64,000 nt of DNA from positions 1,302,001 to 1,366,000 of the forward strand of contig NC_133647.1 in assembly GCF_009905375.1 (NCBI RefSeq), given 5' to 3'. The notes beneath the pieces were generated by a model. It was not told the origin of the DNA and made no database searches. It saw only the letters and a program-made list of their open reading frames with translations. The position numbers were made by a program, and so were the translations under genes. Below, one piece after another: positions 1-11,344 of the stretch (positions within the stretch are counted from its first letter, which is position 1; each line of letters opens with the position of its first letter). The stretch comes from Apium graveolens (taxonomy: Eukaryota; Streptophyta; Magnoliopsida; Apiales; Apiaceae).

Positions 1-1611
1 GCTTATTTAGTTCTCGATAGTCGATACACAACCGCATACTTCCGTCCTTCTTCTTGACAAATAGTATTGGTGCGCCCCATGGGGATACACTGGGTCTTAT
101 AACTCCTTTCTCTAAAAGATCTTGTAGCTGAGTTGCCAATTCTTTCATCTCCACTGGTGCCATTCGGTACGGAGCTTTAGAAACTGGTTCTGTTCCGGGT
201 GCTAGATTAATCGCAAACTCAATTTCTCTATCGGGAGGTAATCCTGGTAGATCGTCTGGAAAGACATCTGAAAATTCGTTGAAAACTGGAATCGCTTCTA
301 GTGCTGGAACTTCTTTGCTGGTGTCTAGCACATGGGCCAAATACGCCTCACAATTCTGACGCAATAACTTCTTTACTTGAGCGATCGTTAAGAACTTCTT
401 CTCTTGCTTATTCCCCTGAAATATCACTTTCTTCTTACTATCCAAAGTTTGAAGTCTTACTTTCCTATTCTTACAATCAATCTGGGCTTTATTTTCTGAC
501 AACCAATCCATTCCTAAAATAACATCAAATTCTCCCAACTTAAAAGGTATCAAGTTGGCATAGAAATGATGTCCTTCTACCTCAATATCACACCTCGGGC
601 ACACTCGATTGACGAAAACTTGATTCTTATTAGCTAGCTCTATCATTAATGCTTGTTCTAACAACTTAACTTCACAATGCAGTTTATCGACAAAATCTTG
701 AGAAATAAATGATCTTGTAGCTCCAGAATCAAATAAAACTTTAGCATCTACGGAGTTGACTGGAAGCGTACCTGCAACCACGTCAGAACTCTGAACAGCA
801 TCCTGCATAGTCATATTGAATGTTCTGGCTTTTGGCTGGTTCTTGACTGGTGCTCCTTCAATCCTTGGCACACCTTGAGATGATGGTCCTGCAATCCTTG
901 GAACATTTACACTTTGTGCTTGCTCTTTGCAGTTGTTGGCATAATGTCCTGTCTTCCCACATCGGAAACATGTAACTTCTTGCATCTGATTGCGGCACTC
1001 ATGTGCATTATGTCCCTTCATATTGCACTTGTAGCACACAGAATTAGCTTTGCAAATCCCAGAGTGTTTCCTGCCACAAAACTTGCAATCTGGCATTGGT
1101 GGATGATTGGACCTCTGCTGAATTGAATTATGAAAACGGTTGCCTTGTCCTCCATTTCCTGATTGTGGTCTCTTGAATCCCACATTCCTATTACCCTGAA
1201 ATCCTGGTCTTTTGTTGAAACGGCCCTGAAAATTACTTGACTGCTGACCTCCCTCTGAGGTTTCTATTTTCCTTTTCTTCACATCCTTTCCTTTCTGAGA
1301 CATGTCACTCCTACTTTCGATCACCATTGCTTTCTGAACCACTGCCACATATGAAGTCAACTCAAATATGGCCACTCTGTTCTGAATCCAAAACTTCAAT
1401 CCCTGTTCAAATCTTCAGGCTTTCTTTTCATCCGTATCAACCTGGTCTGGCACGAACCTTGCTAACTCAGTAAACTTAGCCTCGTACTAAGCCATAGTAA
1501 GATCACCCTGGGTCAGATTCAAGAACTTAATCTCCATTTGATTCTTCATATACCTCGGGAAATACTTCTCCAGGAACAACTCTGTGAATCTCTCCCAAGT
1601 TATAAACTCAC
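1..1611 (-). pseudogene. G gag-pol, 3' part: gag C-terminus, zinc knuckles, protease, start of RT
   Basis: Minus-strand frame continuing the gag started at 13126. Going leftwards it shows the end of the retrotransposon gag domain, three cysteine-rich motifs (about 1100-905, including the CX2CX4HX4C knuckles [14 protein letters not shown] and [14 protein letters not shown]), an aspartic protease with FDSGATRS at about 730, the ILGMDWL motif, and the RT start with [17 protein letters not shown] at the window edge. These motifs are typical of Tekay/Del chromoviruses. Two in-frame stops break it: TAG at 1489-1487, where relatives have E or Q before YEAKF, and TGA at about 1417-1415, where a Trp is expected. 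The frame is otherwise open to position 1. Gag would form the particle and protease would cut the polyprotein. Confidence 0.88.
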
Positions 1612-1616
1612 CTCCT
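1612..1616. repeat. Target-site duplication of element A, left copy (CTCCT)
   Basis: CTCCT lies directly before the TG of A's 5' LTR and is repeated at 12763-12767 directly after the CA of the 3' LTR. Five bp is the normal duplication for gypsy integrases. Confidence 0.95.
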
Positions 1617-1859
1617 TGATAAGTGGCATTTTATACCACTTAGAACGTCTTAAAATGGCTTAAATTGGTGTCTTGAAATCAAGTATTTTGTGTATTTGAT
1701 GCGTTTTTCTAGTGTTTATGCATTTCAGGGTATTAGTTGCATTTCGGGGGAGGAATCATCAAGAATAAGCCTTGACATGTGTTCACCGTTGCGAGAGGAA
1801 AGGAACGGGCAGATTACGGCAAAGAAACGGAGCAAACTTGGATTTTTTCCAGTGGAGGC

Positions 1860-1896
1860 CTGCGCGCCCGCGCAGCTATGCTGAGCGGCCGCGCAG
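1860..1896 (+). promoter_or_regulatory. GC-rich palindrome pair in A 5' LTR U3
   Basis: Two 16-bp units joined by CTATG. The first, CTGCGCGCCCGCGCAG, is a perfect 7-bp stem. The second, CTGAGCGGCCGCGCAG, has one A/G mismatch and contains a NotI site. The pair ends about 85 bp upstream of the LTR TATA box, where upstream promoter elements sit. The same units recur at 8698-8775 and, with paired changes, in element B. Confidence 0.75.
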
Positions 1897-1980
1897 GGTC
1901 GGGAATTTTGCTGAATTATTTTAGACTTCTACTTCTGTTTGGCTTCCAACTTCTATGTAATCTGAGTTTTATGGGACTAT

Positions 1981-1987
1981 TATATAA
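1981..1987 (+). promoter_or_regulatory. LTR TATA box of element A
   Basis: TATATAA in the context ATTATATAAGTAG. It is the only good TATA box in the middle of the LTR and is conserved in the A 3' LTR and both B LTRs (for example 61221-61227 on the minus strand). Transcription would start near 2010-2020. Confidence 0.7.
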
Positions 1988-3038
1988 GTAGATTTGAGAC
2001 GTTTTCACAGAGAGGATTAAGAAGAAGAAGATTGTGTTTTACGCAAGAAGCGAAGGAGATAAGGAAGAAGACCGATTTAGCACACCGCAACGAAGAGGAA
2101 GCATATTTTCTTGTGATTCTTGTTTCGTTGTAACGTTGGATGCTAGTTTTCTTGCTTTGACTTATTTACTCTTGTGACGTACTCTGTTTTAATATAATTA
2201 GTTTAGTTATTATTTTCTTGTGTTTGTTATCATGATTTCGTATGAACCCATGATGGCGATAAGTTCTATTATGGGCTAATCGTGATTATGGGGTTGCAAC
2301 GGATTTATTATGGAATTCTTTAGTTAATTGTTTAATACTTTAGTGTGTGATGATTGCTTGATATCTAGTATTGGTTGTGCGTATTCGTCTTATGTGCGTC
2401 GCGAACATATAAGATAGGGTGTTAATCTCTTGTGAAGCGACGGTGGATCTTGAGATTTAGAACTTGCCATGCTAGCATAGGTTCATGTACGTTGTGCATG
2501 ATTAGTGGGTAACTCTAACAGTTTTATTTGCCCTATATAATCAAAAAGGAATAACTTGTGCTTAAATCGTTGTGTTGTCAATTTCTGTAGACATATAGGA
2601 ACTCAACATAATTGATGACTATTCGACTTCTATCTTAATTGTGGATGCTTGGTAGAATGGTATTAGTACAATGAAAGTTGGCTTTTATCAGTTTCGTGTT
2701 ATTCGATTAATATCATCACTGTCACATGCTAAAGGTAATAACAATGGCTATAGAAGGAAGTAATAATGAAGTTGTTATCTCATGAGTGTTTTATTATTGA
2801 TAAATTGAAGTGTTAGTTAAGTGGTTAATTAAGTAGTTAATTATAGTTAATATTTAATCAACAATTTTAAGTGTTATTATCTTAACATTGAGAAGTAATC
2901 ATACATTGGTGAGTGAGTTTAATTAGACAATAATTTAGTCTGAGTCTCTGAGGGAACGAACTAGAAAATATTCTATATTACTTGCGAACGCGTATACTTG
3001 CGTGAATATTAGCGCGTGTTTCCGCCCTAACAAGTTTT

Positions 3039-3056
3039 TGGCGCCGCTGCCGGGGA
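3039..3056 (+). other. A primer-binding site, tRNA-Asp
   Basis: TGGCGCCGCTGCCGGGGA, six nt after the 5' LTR, complementary to the 3' end of plant tRNA-Asp(GTC) with one mismatch (canonical CCGTTGCC). tRNA-Asp priming is typical of Athila elements. Confidence 0.9.
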
Positions 3057-3173
3057 CTCGGCGTATTTGTTTAGTTTATGTACTTACCATCATTGGTCAT
3101 TAGGACTCAGTGATTAGGACGTAGTAGTTACTTAATTTTTCTGGTTGTGTTTCAGGTACTTTAGCAAGCGTTT

Positions 3174-6100
3174 ATGCAAACTCGTTCTCGTGCTCGCAAG
3201 AGGACTTTAGATACAGCTGAGGAGACAGACGAAGTTCTTGATATTCCGAAGAAGTTAGATTTTGAGGATTCGGATTCAGGAACTGAGCAGAAAGAACCAA
3301 TAAACATGGGAGATCGTATTGTTCAAGCTGATCCAGCTCTTATGGATTTTTCTCAGCCTAAAATTGATGACATTCAGTCAATCATCCTTCATCCGGCTAT
3401 TCAAGCTAACACCTTTGAAATCAAGCCGGGCACTATTCAGATGGTGCAGAATTATGTTTCTTTTGGAGGAGCAGCAACTGAAGACCCCAACATGCACATA
3501 AGGAATTTTGTCGAGATCTGCAACACTTTTAAGTATAATGGCATGACTGATGAGGCTATCAAGTTGAGGCTTTTCCCATTCTCACTAAGGGACAAGGCTA
3601 AAGACTGGTTACATTCTGAACCAGCTGGGTCCATCACTACGTGGCAAGATCTTGCGCAAAAGTTTCTGGTGAAGTTTTATCCGATGGCAAAGACTGCTGC
3701 TATGAGGAGTGCTCTTACTCAGTTTGCGCAGTAACCTACAGAATCTATGTGCGAGGCTTGGGAACGCTACAAGGAAATGTTGAGAAAATGTCCACATCAT
3801 GGAATTCCAGATTGGATGGTGATCACTGGTTTCTATAATGGTTTGGGGGCCCAATCTCGGCCCATGCTCGATGCAGCAGCTGGAGGCGCCTTATGGGCTA
3901 AAAGCTATACTGAGGCGTATAATCTTATCGAGACGATGGCTGCAAATGAGCATCAAAACCCAACTCAGAGGATGACGTCAGGCAAGGTAGCAGGTATTCT
4001 GGAAGTTGATGCAGCCACCGCTATTGCAGCCCAGCTCCAAGCGCTATCAATGAAGATTGATTCTCTGGCTACGTATGGAGTTAATCAAATAGCTATGGTT
4101 TGTGAGCTTTGTGCAGGTTCTCATGCTACGGATCAGTGTTCTCTTGTAAACGAATCTGTTCAGTATGTGAATAATTATCAGCGACAACAGCAGCCTGTGC
4201 CAGCGACCTATCATCCTAACAACAGAAATCATCCAAATTTCAGCTGGGGGAATAATCAGAATGCTATTCAGCCACCATATCATCAAGGAGTGAGTAAACA
4301 GTTTAACCCACCTGGATTCCAGCAACCACAGCAGTATGCTACAAGGCAATCATATCCTCAACAGGGAAGTGTAGCTGCACCTACTAGTGCTGATTTTGAG
4401 GAACTTAAGCTGTTGTGCAAGAGTCAGGCGATTTCTATCAAGACCTTGGAAAATCAAATTGGTCAATTAACCAATGCAGTGCTCAATCGTCAACCTGGCA
4501 CTCTTCCCAGTGACACGGAAGTACCAGGAAGGAAGGAAGCTAAAGAGTAAGTCAAGGCTATTACCTTAAGGTCTGGAAAAGTAGCTGATGCTAAAAAGGC
4601 AAAAGAAGTAGAAGCTGAAATTAGAGGTGAAGAATCTAAGCAAAAGGAGAAAGCGGCGGAACCAAGGAAGACTACTGTTGAACACACTCTGCCTGAGGCT
4701 AATACAGGGGAGAAACAGCTTTATCCTCCACCACCTTTTCCTAAGAGATTGCAGCAACAAAAGCTGGATAGACAGTTCGGGAAGTTTCTGGAGGTGTTCA
4801 AGAAACTTCACATCAATATACCTTTCGCTGAGGCTCTGGAACAAATGCCTAGTTATGCGAAGTTTATGAAGACTATTCTTTCAAGAAAGGTGAAACTGGA
4901 TGACCTTGAAACCGTTGCTCTCACGGAAGAATGCAGCGCTGTTCTGCAACAAAAGTTACCACCAAAACTGAAAGATCCAGGAAGCTTCACCATTCCTTGC
5001 ACAATTGGCAATCTGACGTTTGACAAGTGCCTTTGTGATTTGGGAGCAAGCATTAATCTGATGCCGTTGTCGATCTTTAAAAAACTGGATCTACCTGATC
5101 CAAAACCCACGTACATGTCACTACAATTGGCTGACCGTTCCATTACTTACCCAAGGGGCATAGTTGAGGATGTGCTCGTCAAAGTGGATAAGCTCTTCTT
5201 TCCAGCAGATTTTGTTATTCTGGATTTTGAGGAAGATAAGAAGATTCCCATAATCTTGGGGAGGCCTTTCTTGGCTACTGGCCGTACCTTGATAGATGTG
5301 CAAAAAGGTGAACTTACTATGCGGGTCCAAGATCAGGATGTGACCTTCAACGTATTCAAGGCAATGAAATTCCCTATAGAAGATGAGGAGTGCTTAAAAG
5401 TGGATGTGATTGATTCTGCGGTTACTTCAGAACTCGATCACATGCTAATGTCTGATGCATTGGAAAAGGCCTTAGTGGGGGATTTTGACAGCGATGATGA
5501 AGATAGCAACGAGCAATTACAATATCTGAACGCTTCTCCCTGGAAGCAAAAGCTGGACATACCATTTGAATCTCTTGGTACTTCTGACCTCAAGAACGCT
5601 GAAGGGAAGCTCAAACCATCAATAGAGGAAGCACCTACCTTGGAGCTCAAGCCATTACCTGAACACTTGAGGTATGCTTTTTTAGGTGATTCATCTACGT
5701 TACCTGTTATTATTTCATCTGACCTTTCAGGTAGTGAGGAAGACAAGCTCTTAAGGATTTTGAGAGAATTCAAATCGGCTATAGGATGGACCATAGCAGA
5801 CATCAAGGGGATAAGTCCTTCATATTGTATGCATAAAATTCTGCTAGAGGAAGGTAGTAAGCCAACTGTGGAACAGCAGCGAAGACTGAATCCCATCATG
5901 AAGGAGGTGGTGAAGAAAGAAATTCTGAAATGGCTAGATGCAGGCATCATTTATCCTATTTCTGACAGCTCGTGGGTGAGCCCCGTACAATGTGTACCTA
6001 AGAAGGGAGGTATCACTGTGGTCGCAAATGAAAAGAATGAGCTCATCCCTACTCGAACAATTACAGGATGGAGAGTATGCATGGATTATAGAAAATTGAA

Positions 6101-8540
6101 CAAAGCCACAAGGAAGGATCACTTCCCTCTTCCATTTATTGATCAGATGCTTGACAGATTGGCGGGACATGAGTATTTTTGTCTTCTGGATGGTTATTCC
6201 GGGTATAATCAGATTTGTATTGCACCAGAGGATCAGGAAAAGACTACCTTCACTTGTCCATTTGGCACATTTGCTTTTCGCAGAGTTTCGTTTGGGTTAT
6301 GTGGCGCACCGGCCACCTTTCAGAGATGTATGATGGCTATATTCTCTGACATGATTGGAAATAACGTCGAAGTGTTCATGGATGACTTCTCCGTCTTTGG
6401 ACACTCATATGATGAATGTTTGAATAATCTGCGCGCCGTACTCAAAAGATGTGTGGAAACTAATTTGGTGCTTAATTGGGAGAAATGTCATTTTATGGTG
6501 CGTGAAGGCATTATCCTTGGGCATAAGGTCTCTAGCAAGGGTCTGGAGGTGGACAAGGCCAAGGTGGGAGTCATTGAAAATCTTCCCCCACCTAATTCTG
6601 TGAAAGGAATCCGTAGTTTTCTTGGTCATGCGGGTTTTTATCGGCGATTCATCAAGGACTTTTCAAAGATATCTAAGCCGTTGTGCAATTTGCTTGAGAA
6701 AGATGTGCCTTTCAAATTTGATGATGAATGTTTGGCAGCATTCGAGACTCTCAAGGAGAGTTTGATCACGGCACCAGTCATTACAGCACCAGATTGGACA
6801 GAACCATTTGAGATGATGTGTGATGCGAGTGATTATGCGGTAGGTGCAGTTCTGGGACAGCGCAAGAAAAATCTCTTCCATGTGGTCTACTATGCGAGTA
6901 CGACTTTAAATGGTGCCCAATTGAACTACACCACTACTGAGAAGGAGCTTTTGGCTATAGTCTTTGGCTTTGAGAAATTTCGATCTTATCTGCTTGGTAC
7001 GAAAGTAACAGTATTCACTGATCATGCAGCTATTCGCTATCTGGTTTCTATGAAGGATTCGAAGCCGAGACTCATTCGTTGGGTGCTTTTACTTCAGGAA
7101 TTTGAGTTAGAGATCAAAGATAGAAAAGGTACTGAGAATCAAGTAGCTGACCATCTCTCTAGGTTGGAGAATCCCGATTCTACTTCACAAGATAGGACGT
7201 TAATCAATGAATCTTTTCCGGATGAGCAGTTGTTTGCAATTCAGGAGGAAGAACCATGGTTTGCAGATATTGTAAACTATCTCGTCAGCAATATAATGCC
7301 TCTTAATTTGACATCCGCTCAAAAGAAGAAGTTTCTGCATGAGGTGAAGTGGTATATGTGGGATGAACCATATTTGTTTAGACAAGGAGCTGACCAGATC
7401 ATCAGGAGATGTATCCCGTTCTGTGAGACGGAGGGGATATTACGAGACTGCCATTCCACGGTTTATGGGGGACACTATGGAGGTGAGAAGACGGCAGCTC
7501 GTATTCTGCAAGCAGGTTTTTTCTGGCCTACTTTGTTCAAGGATGCTCATCAGTTTGTTTTAAGGTGTGATCGTTGCCAAAGAGTGGGAAATTTGTCAAG
7601 GAAGGATGAAATGCCATTAAATGTGATGCTTGAAGTCGAGGTCTTTGATGTATGGGGAATCGATTTCATGGGGCCTTTTATCTCGTCTTGCAATAATCAG
7701 TACATCTTGCTGGCAGTCGATTATGTCTCAAAATGGGTCGAAGTTAAAGCTTTACCGACAAATGATGCAAAGGCAGTACTAAATTTTCTTCATAAGCAAA
7801 TTTTCACAAGGTTTGGAACACCTCGGGTAATCATAAGTGATGAAGGATCGCATTTTTGTAACCGTAAGTTCACTTCTATGATGCAGTGTTATAATGTGAA
7901 TCATCGAGTAGCTACTGCCTATCATCCGCAAACAAATGGTCAAGCGGAAGTGTCTAACAGAGAGATAAAGCGCATTCTAGAGAAGGTTGTTTGTCCGTCA
8001 AGGAAGGATTGGTCTTTAAAGCTCAATGAAGCTGTTTGGGCTTACAGAACAGCATACAAAACTCCACTTGGGATGTCACCGTTCCAGTTGGTGTACGGTA
8101 AGGGATGTCATCTACCTGCGGAGCTTGAGCATAAGGCCTACTGGGCATTGAAGAAGTTGAACCTGGATTTAGATGCAGCTGGTAAGAAAAGAATGCTTCA
8201 GCTTAATGAACTGGATGAATTTCGACTTCAAGCGTACGAAAATAACAAAATGTATAAGGAAAAGGTGAAGAGGTGGCACGATAGGAAGCTACATCCAAAG
8301 TTATTTGTGCCAGGGCAACAAGTTCTCTTATTCAACTCTCGGCTCCGACTTTTTCCTGGGAAGTTGAAATCAAGGTGATCTGGACCTTTTATTGTCAAAA
8401 CTGTGTTTCCACATGGAGCGGTGGAAATTTTTGAGAATGATCCGGACCAAGCATTCAAGGTTAACGGTCAGCGGTTGAAGCACTACTATGGGGACATGGC
8501 AAACCGAGAAGTGGTTAGTGCCATTTTGTTGACTACTTGA
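3174..8540 (+). pseudogene. A gag-pol polyprotein, three nonsense mutations
   Basis: A 1789-codon frame, exactly the length of the B copy. Domains by residue: gag 1 to about 500 with a CX2CX3HX4C knuckle ([13 protein letters not shown]) near 310; protease [10 protein letters not shown] at 622; RT with FMDD at 1068-1071; RNase H starting near DASDYAVGA at 1217; integrase HHCC near 1425-1470 and the DDX35E triad D1497, D1556, E1592. It would package, process, copy and integrate the element. Stops: TAA 3732-3734 (CAA in B), TAA 4548-4550 (CAA in B), TGA 8376-8378 (TGG in B). The frame is undisturbed by indels, and the last 53 codons after 8378 remain open to TGA 8538-8540. The ATG is 118 bp after the PBS and matches the B start. 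Confidence 0.93.
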
Positions 8541-8585
8541 GCAGGGTACGAAACGTCAAGCTAATGACGAAAAAGAAGCGTTGCG

Positions 8586-8599
8586 TGGGAGGCAACCCA
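8586..8599 (+). promoter_or_regulatory. Conserved TGGG-AGGCAA-CCCA hairpin after A pol
   Basis: TGGGAGGCAACCCA, 46 nt after the gag-pol stop, could form a small 4-bp hairpin. The same sequence follows pol in B (54608-54621). I recall this motif after pol in other plant Athila-like elements. Its role is unknown. Confidence 0.45.
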
Positions 8600-8697
8600 T
8601 GAATTATTGTTACAGGAACCCTTAGAAGTTAATAAACTATCCAAAAACACAAAAAAATCAGAAAACAGGGGCTAAAAAAAAAATTTCCAGTGACCCC

Positions 8698-8775
8698 CTG
8701 CGCGCCCGCGCAGCTAAGCTGAGCGGCCGCGCAGCAAGCTGAGCGCCCGCGCAGCTATGCTAAGCGGCCGCGCAG
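8698..8775 (+). repeat. Array of four GC-rich 16-bp palindromes upstream of ORF2 (A)
   Basis: Units CTGCGCGCCCGCGCAG, CTGAGCGGCCGCGCAG, CTGAGCGCCCGCGCAG and CTAAGCGGCCGCGCAG, separated by CTAAG, CAAG and CTATG, so the period is about 20-21 bp. The array is bracketed by GACCCC (8692) and GGGGTC (ending 8780), and by A-rich and T-rich runs, giving a larger imperfect inverted repeat. The preceding TTTCCAGTG also precedes the LTR pair, which points to shared origin. Each unit could be a dimeric protein site in DNA or a hairpin in RNA. Confidence 0.8.
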
Positions 8776-8905
8776 GGGTCGAGGACCAGAAATTTTTTTT
8801 ACAGTTCAGAAAAAAAAAACCAAACAAAAACAAACACAAAAACAGTTTTAGCCCATAAACCCACGATTTATTCCCACTACCCCATCATTTTATCCCTTAA
8901 TTCCC

Positions 8906-8936
8906 AAACCCTAATCTAATCCACACCCTATATATA
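8906..8936 (+). promoter_or_regulatory. Candidate internal promoter for ORF2 (A): telo-box plus TATA box
   Basis: AAACCCTAA (8906-8914), the plant telo-box type motif, is followed by TATATATA (8929-8936) 98 nt before the ORF2 ATG. The 70-100 nt after it is C/A- and pyrimidine-rich, like a plant 5' UTR. B has both motifs at the same distances. Promoter activity is inferred from layout only. Confidence 0.55.
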
Positions 8937-9034
8937 CATACACCTATCCTACATATCTCCCACAAAACTTCCTACACTTAAACCCTCTCACAAACATCAA
9001 ATATCAGTTCTTACACGCTTTTATTCACGAATCA

Positions 9035-10207
9035 ATGGCACCCAAGAGAGCACGCACTATTGACAGCAGCAGCACAGTTCCTACTGCTGATTCATCGAGG
9101 GGTACTGCTGCAAGGCCTCAGTTAACTGACAGAGCCGCGGAGGAGGAGTACACTAGGCTGTTGGGTAAGCCGATTATGAAGGAGAGGGGGTTTTTACCAT
9201 CGGGGAGGGATGGTGAGTTGTTGCCCATGATTGCAGAGAAGGGATGGATAGCTTTTTGTGAGTCACCCGAAGCAGTACCGATGAGCGTTGTTCGCGAGTT
9301 CTACGCAAACGCGAAGGCTGAAAAGAATGGGTTTTCTGTGGTCCGTGGGCTGACGGTTGATTATCATCCTGCGGCGATTCGCCGTGTGATTGGACAGTGA
9401 GAGAGGAAGCCCGAGGAGGAGAACTGGAATGAAAAGACTGTTGAGGATTTTGACTTGGATTTGATTTGTGCGACTCTCTGTCGACCGGGCACAGTTTGGA
9501 CCCGCAGTATAGGCAATAATGAGTATCGTCACTTTCCGGCGATCGCCATGAACAGGTATGCCCGTGCATGGAATGCATTTATTTGTGCTAATATTTTGCC
9601 TTCTTCGCATGCACACGAGGTCACAGTTGAGAGAGCACAGCTGTTGTGGGGAATTCTGAATGAGGAGTACTATGTGGACCTTGGTGAGTTTATCTACCAA
9701 GGAATTCTGAAGTTTTTGAGGGGAGCAAAGCATATGAACATCCCTTATGCATCTACGGTTACGAAGCTATGCCGAGCAGTGGGAGTGAACTGGCCGGCTC
9801 ATGAGCAGTTGCAGTTGCCAGCCGCTCCGATTGATTCTGGCACTCTGAATGGGATGCAGGAGTGGACCGGTGGTGAGCCTGAGGAGCATGGGCTGGGTTA
9901 TCGTCTTCCAAGAGGGCGTCCATCACGAGGTGCTACTATGGCTAGGCCAGGGCGTGATGAGGCTGGTTCTTCGAGAGCTCAGGAGGGTGCTGGGATGGTT
10001 GATGTCCAGTATAGGAGGCTTTCACGGTGGATGGATGCCATGTATGAGACATAGAGCAGGTTTGCTCAGGAATTCACCTTTGCGTTAGGGACTGCTTTTT
10101 GAGGCCTTGGAGCTGATATCCAGTGGCCAGTTTTTGGTGAGGACTCTGCATACCCGCCGCCTGATACTCCACCCACTGAGGGTGATGATGATGATGACTC
10201 CGAGTAG
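9035..10207 (+). pseudogene. A ORF2 (post-pol Athila ORF), three nonsense mutations
   Basis: A 391-codon frame, the same length as the intact B copy (52973-54145). It starts MAPKRARTID and contains the W-AF-ESPEAVPM-VVREFYANA and VVRGLTV-Y segments that I associate with the domain annotated as putative plant transposon protein. The C-terminus is Gly/Arg-rich, then acidic. No transmembrane segment or signal peptide is visible, so although it lies in the env position it does not look like an envelope. Stops: TGA 9398-9400 (CGA in B), TAG 10052-10054 (CAG in B), TGA 10100-10102 (CGA in B). All are C-to-T changes. Confidence 0.85.
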
Positions 10208-11344
10208 GTATACCCTGTGTTCCTTTCTACTACTTTCACTGAGGACAGTGAAGATTTTTAGTTTGGGGGTGGTAGTTAAGGAATTTTATGTGTGTGTGTC
10301 ATTTAGTTGCATATTCATGATAGTTTAGTTCATATAGTTGCATAATTTATGCCATATAGTTTTTTTTATGAATGTCATGTAGCTCATGCATTTACCATGA
10401 TCCCTTTTGCAATGATTTATCGACTGAATTGTGATATTGATGTGAGGGTAGTGATAGCATTAAAGTGATATTAAGTTGTGTAGGTTGATATGCATGCTAG
10501 AAACAATTGTAAGTCCACTAAGTCTTAGAGAATGCGAAAGGGCTAGATTGTGTTATGATTTGGTTGTTTTCAAGGTCAATCTACTTATTATGCTTAGAAT
10601 TCGATTATAGGTTCTTAGTGAGAAAGACATGAAAAAGAAAAATTTTGGAGAAAAAAATATGGAAGTTGTTGCTAGTTGTGGCTAGGCGTCAAATGGCTAG
10701 TAGCCGGCTCGCGTATGTTGTGAGTAGTCTAGGGTTGAGCAAGATGGAGCGAAATGCACTTGCTTAGAAATTAAAAAAAAAAAAAATTGGCATAATTGAT
10801 CAAGAGTGGGCTCTTTGGTATTCGAGTTATTAAGTTCTTAGGGGACTTTGTGCCTAGCGACCTAAGGCTTTTAGAGTCTGGGATCCGCTAACCTAACGCT
10901 CGTTACATGGATATCATTGTATAAGTCTTTTGTGGACCTCACTCATTGCACGGTCAAATAAGCATTTGAGTTGTAAATAAAAAGCACGATTCCGTAGTAA
11001 GCTCCAGAGTTCTTGTAGTGTTGTATATCACTTTGTGCCTGGAATTTTTATTCTTTGTATAATCGTAGGATTGCCTTGAGGATAGTCGAGTCATAGTAAT
11101 TGGTCTAGTTCCGAAGCATATCTGTTAAGCATTTGCACACACCACGTTTCTGGCTGTATGTCCGTTTGCATGAGTTTATTGATCTTTAGTTCTCTAACTG
11201 CATTCGTTGAGATGTGGCAATTTGGTTGATTAATTGTAGTAAGGGGGATCGCTGCATTTTCATATAGATTGTATTCATGCATATTTTTATTTGTTTTTGA
11301 GTCTGTGACGCTTGAGGGCAAGCATCGATTTAAGTTTGGGGGTG
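10208..11344 (+). other. A noncoding spacer between ORF2 and 3' LTR, with PPT
   Basis: No coding frame is seen. At 10260-10272 lies AGTTTGGGGGTGG. At 11332-11344, touching the LTR, lies the polypurine tract AAGTTTGGGGGTG. The two share AGTTTGGGGGTG. There are A-runs near 10776-10790. The homologous B spacer is 51820-52972. Confidence 0.75.

Larger units (their letters stand above)
1617..3032 (+). repeat. A 5' LTR (1416 bp)
   Basis: Begins TGATAAGTGG and ends CCGCCCTAACA, and is nearly identical to 11345-12762. It holds a palindrome pair at 1860-1896 and a TATA box at 1981-1987, so U3 is about 390 bp and R-U5 about 1 kb. The stretch 2000-3032 is AT-rich noncoding R-U5. Confidence 0.95.

Noticed and set aside
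1860..1896. NotI-containing GC-rich patches as CpG islands of a host gene
   Set aside because: They are under 130 bp, repeat within element LTRs and internal regions, and no host exon is nearby.
8906..8914. AAACCCTAA as telomeric sequence
   Set aside because: A single motif, not a tandem array; treated as a possible telo-box promoter element.
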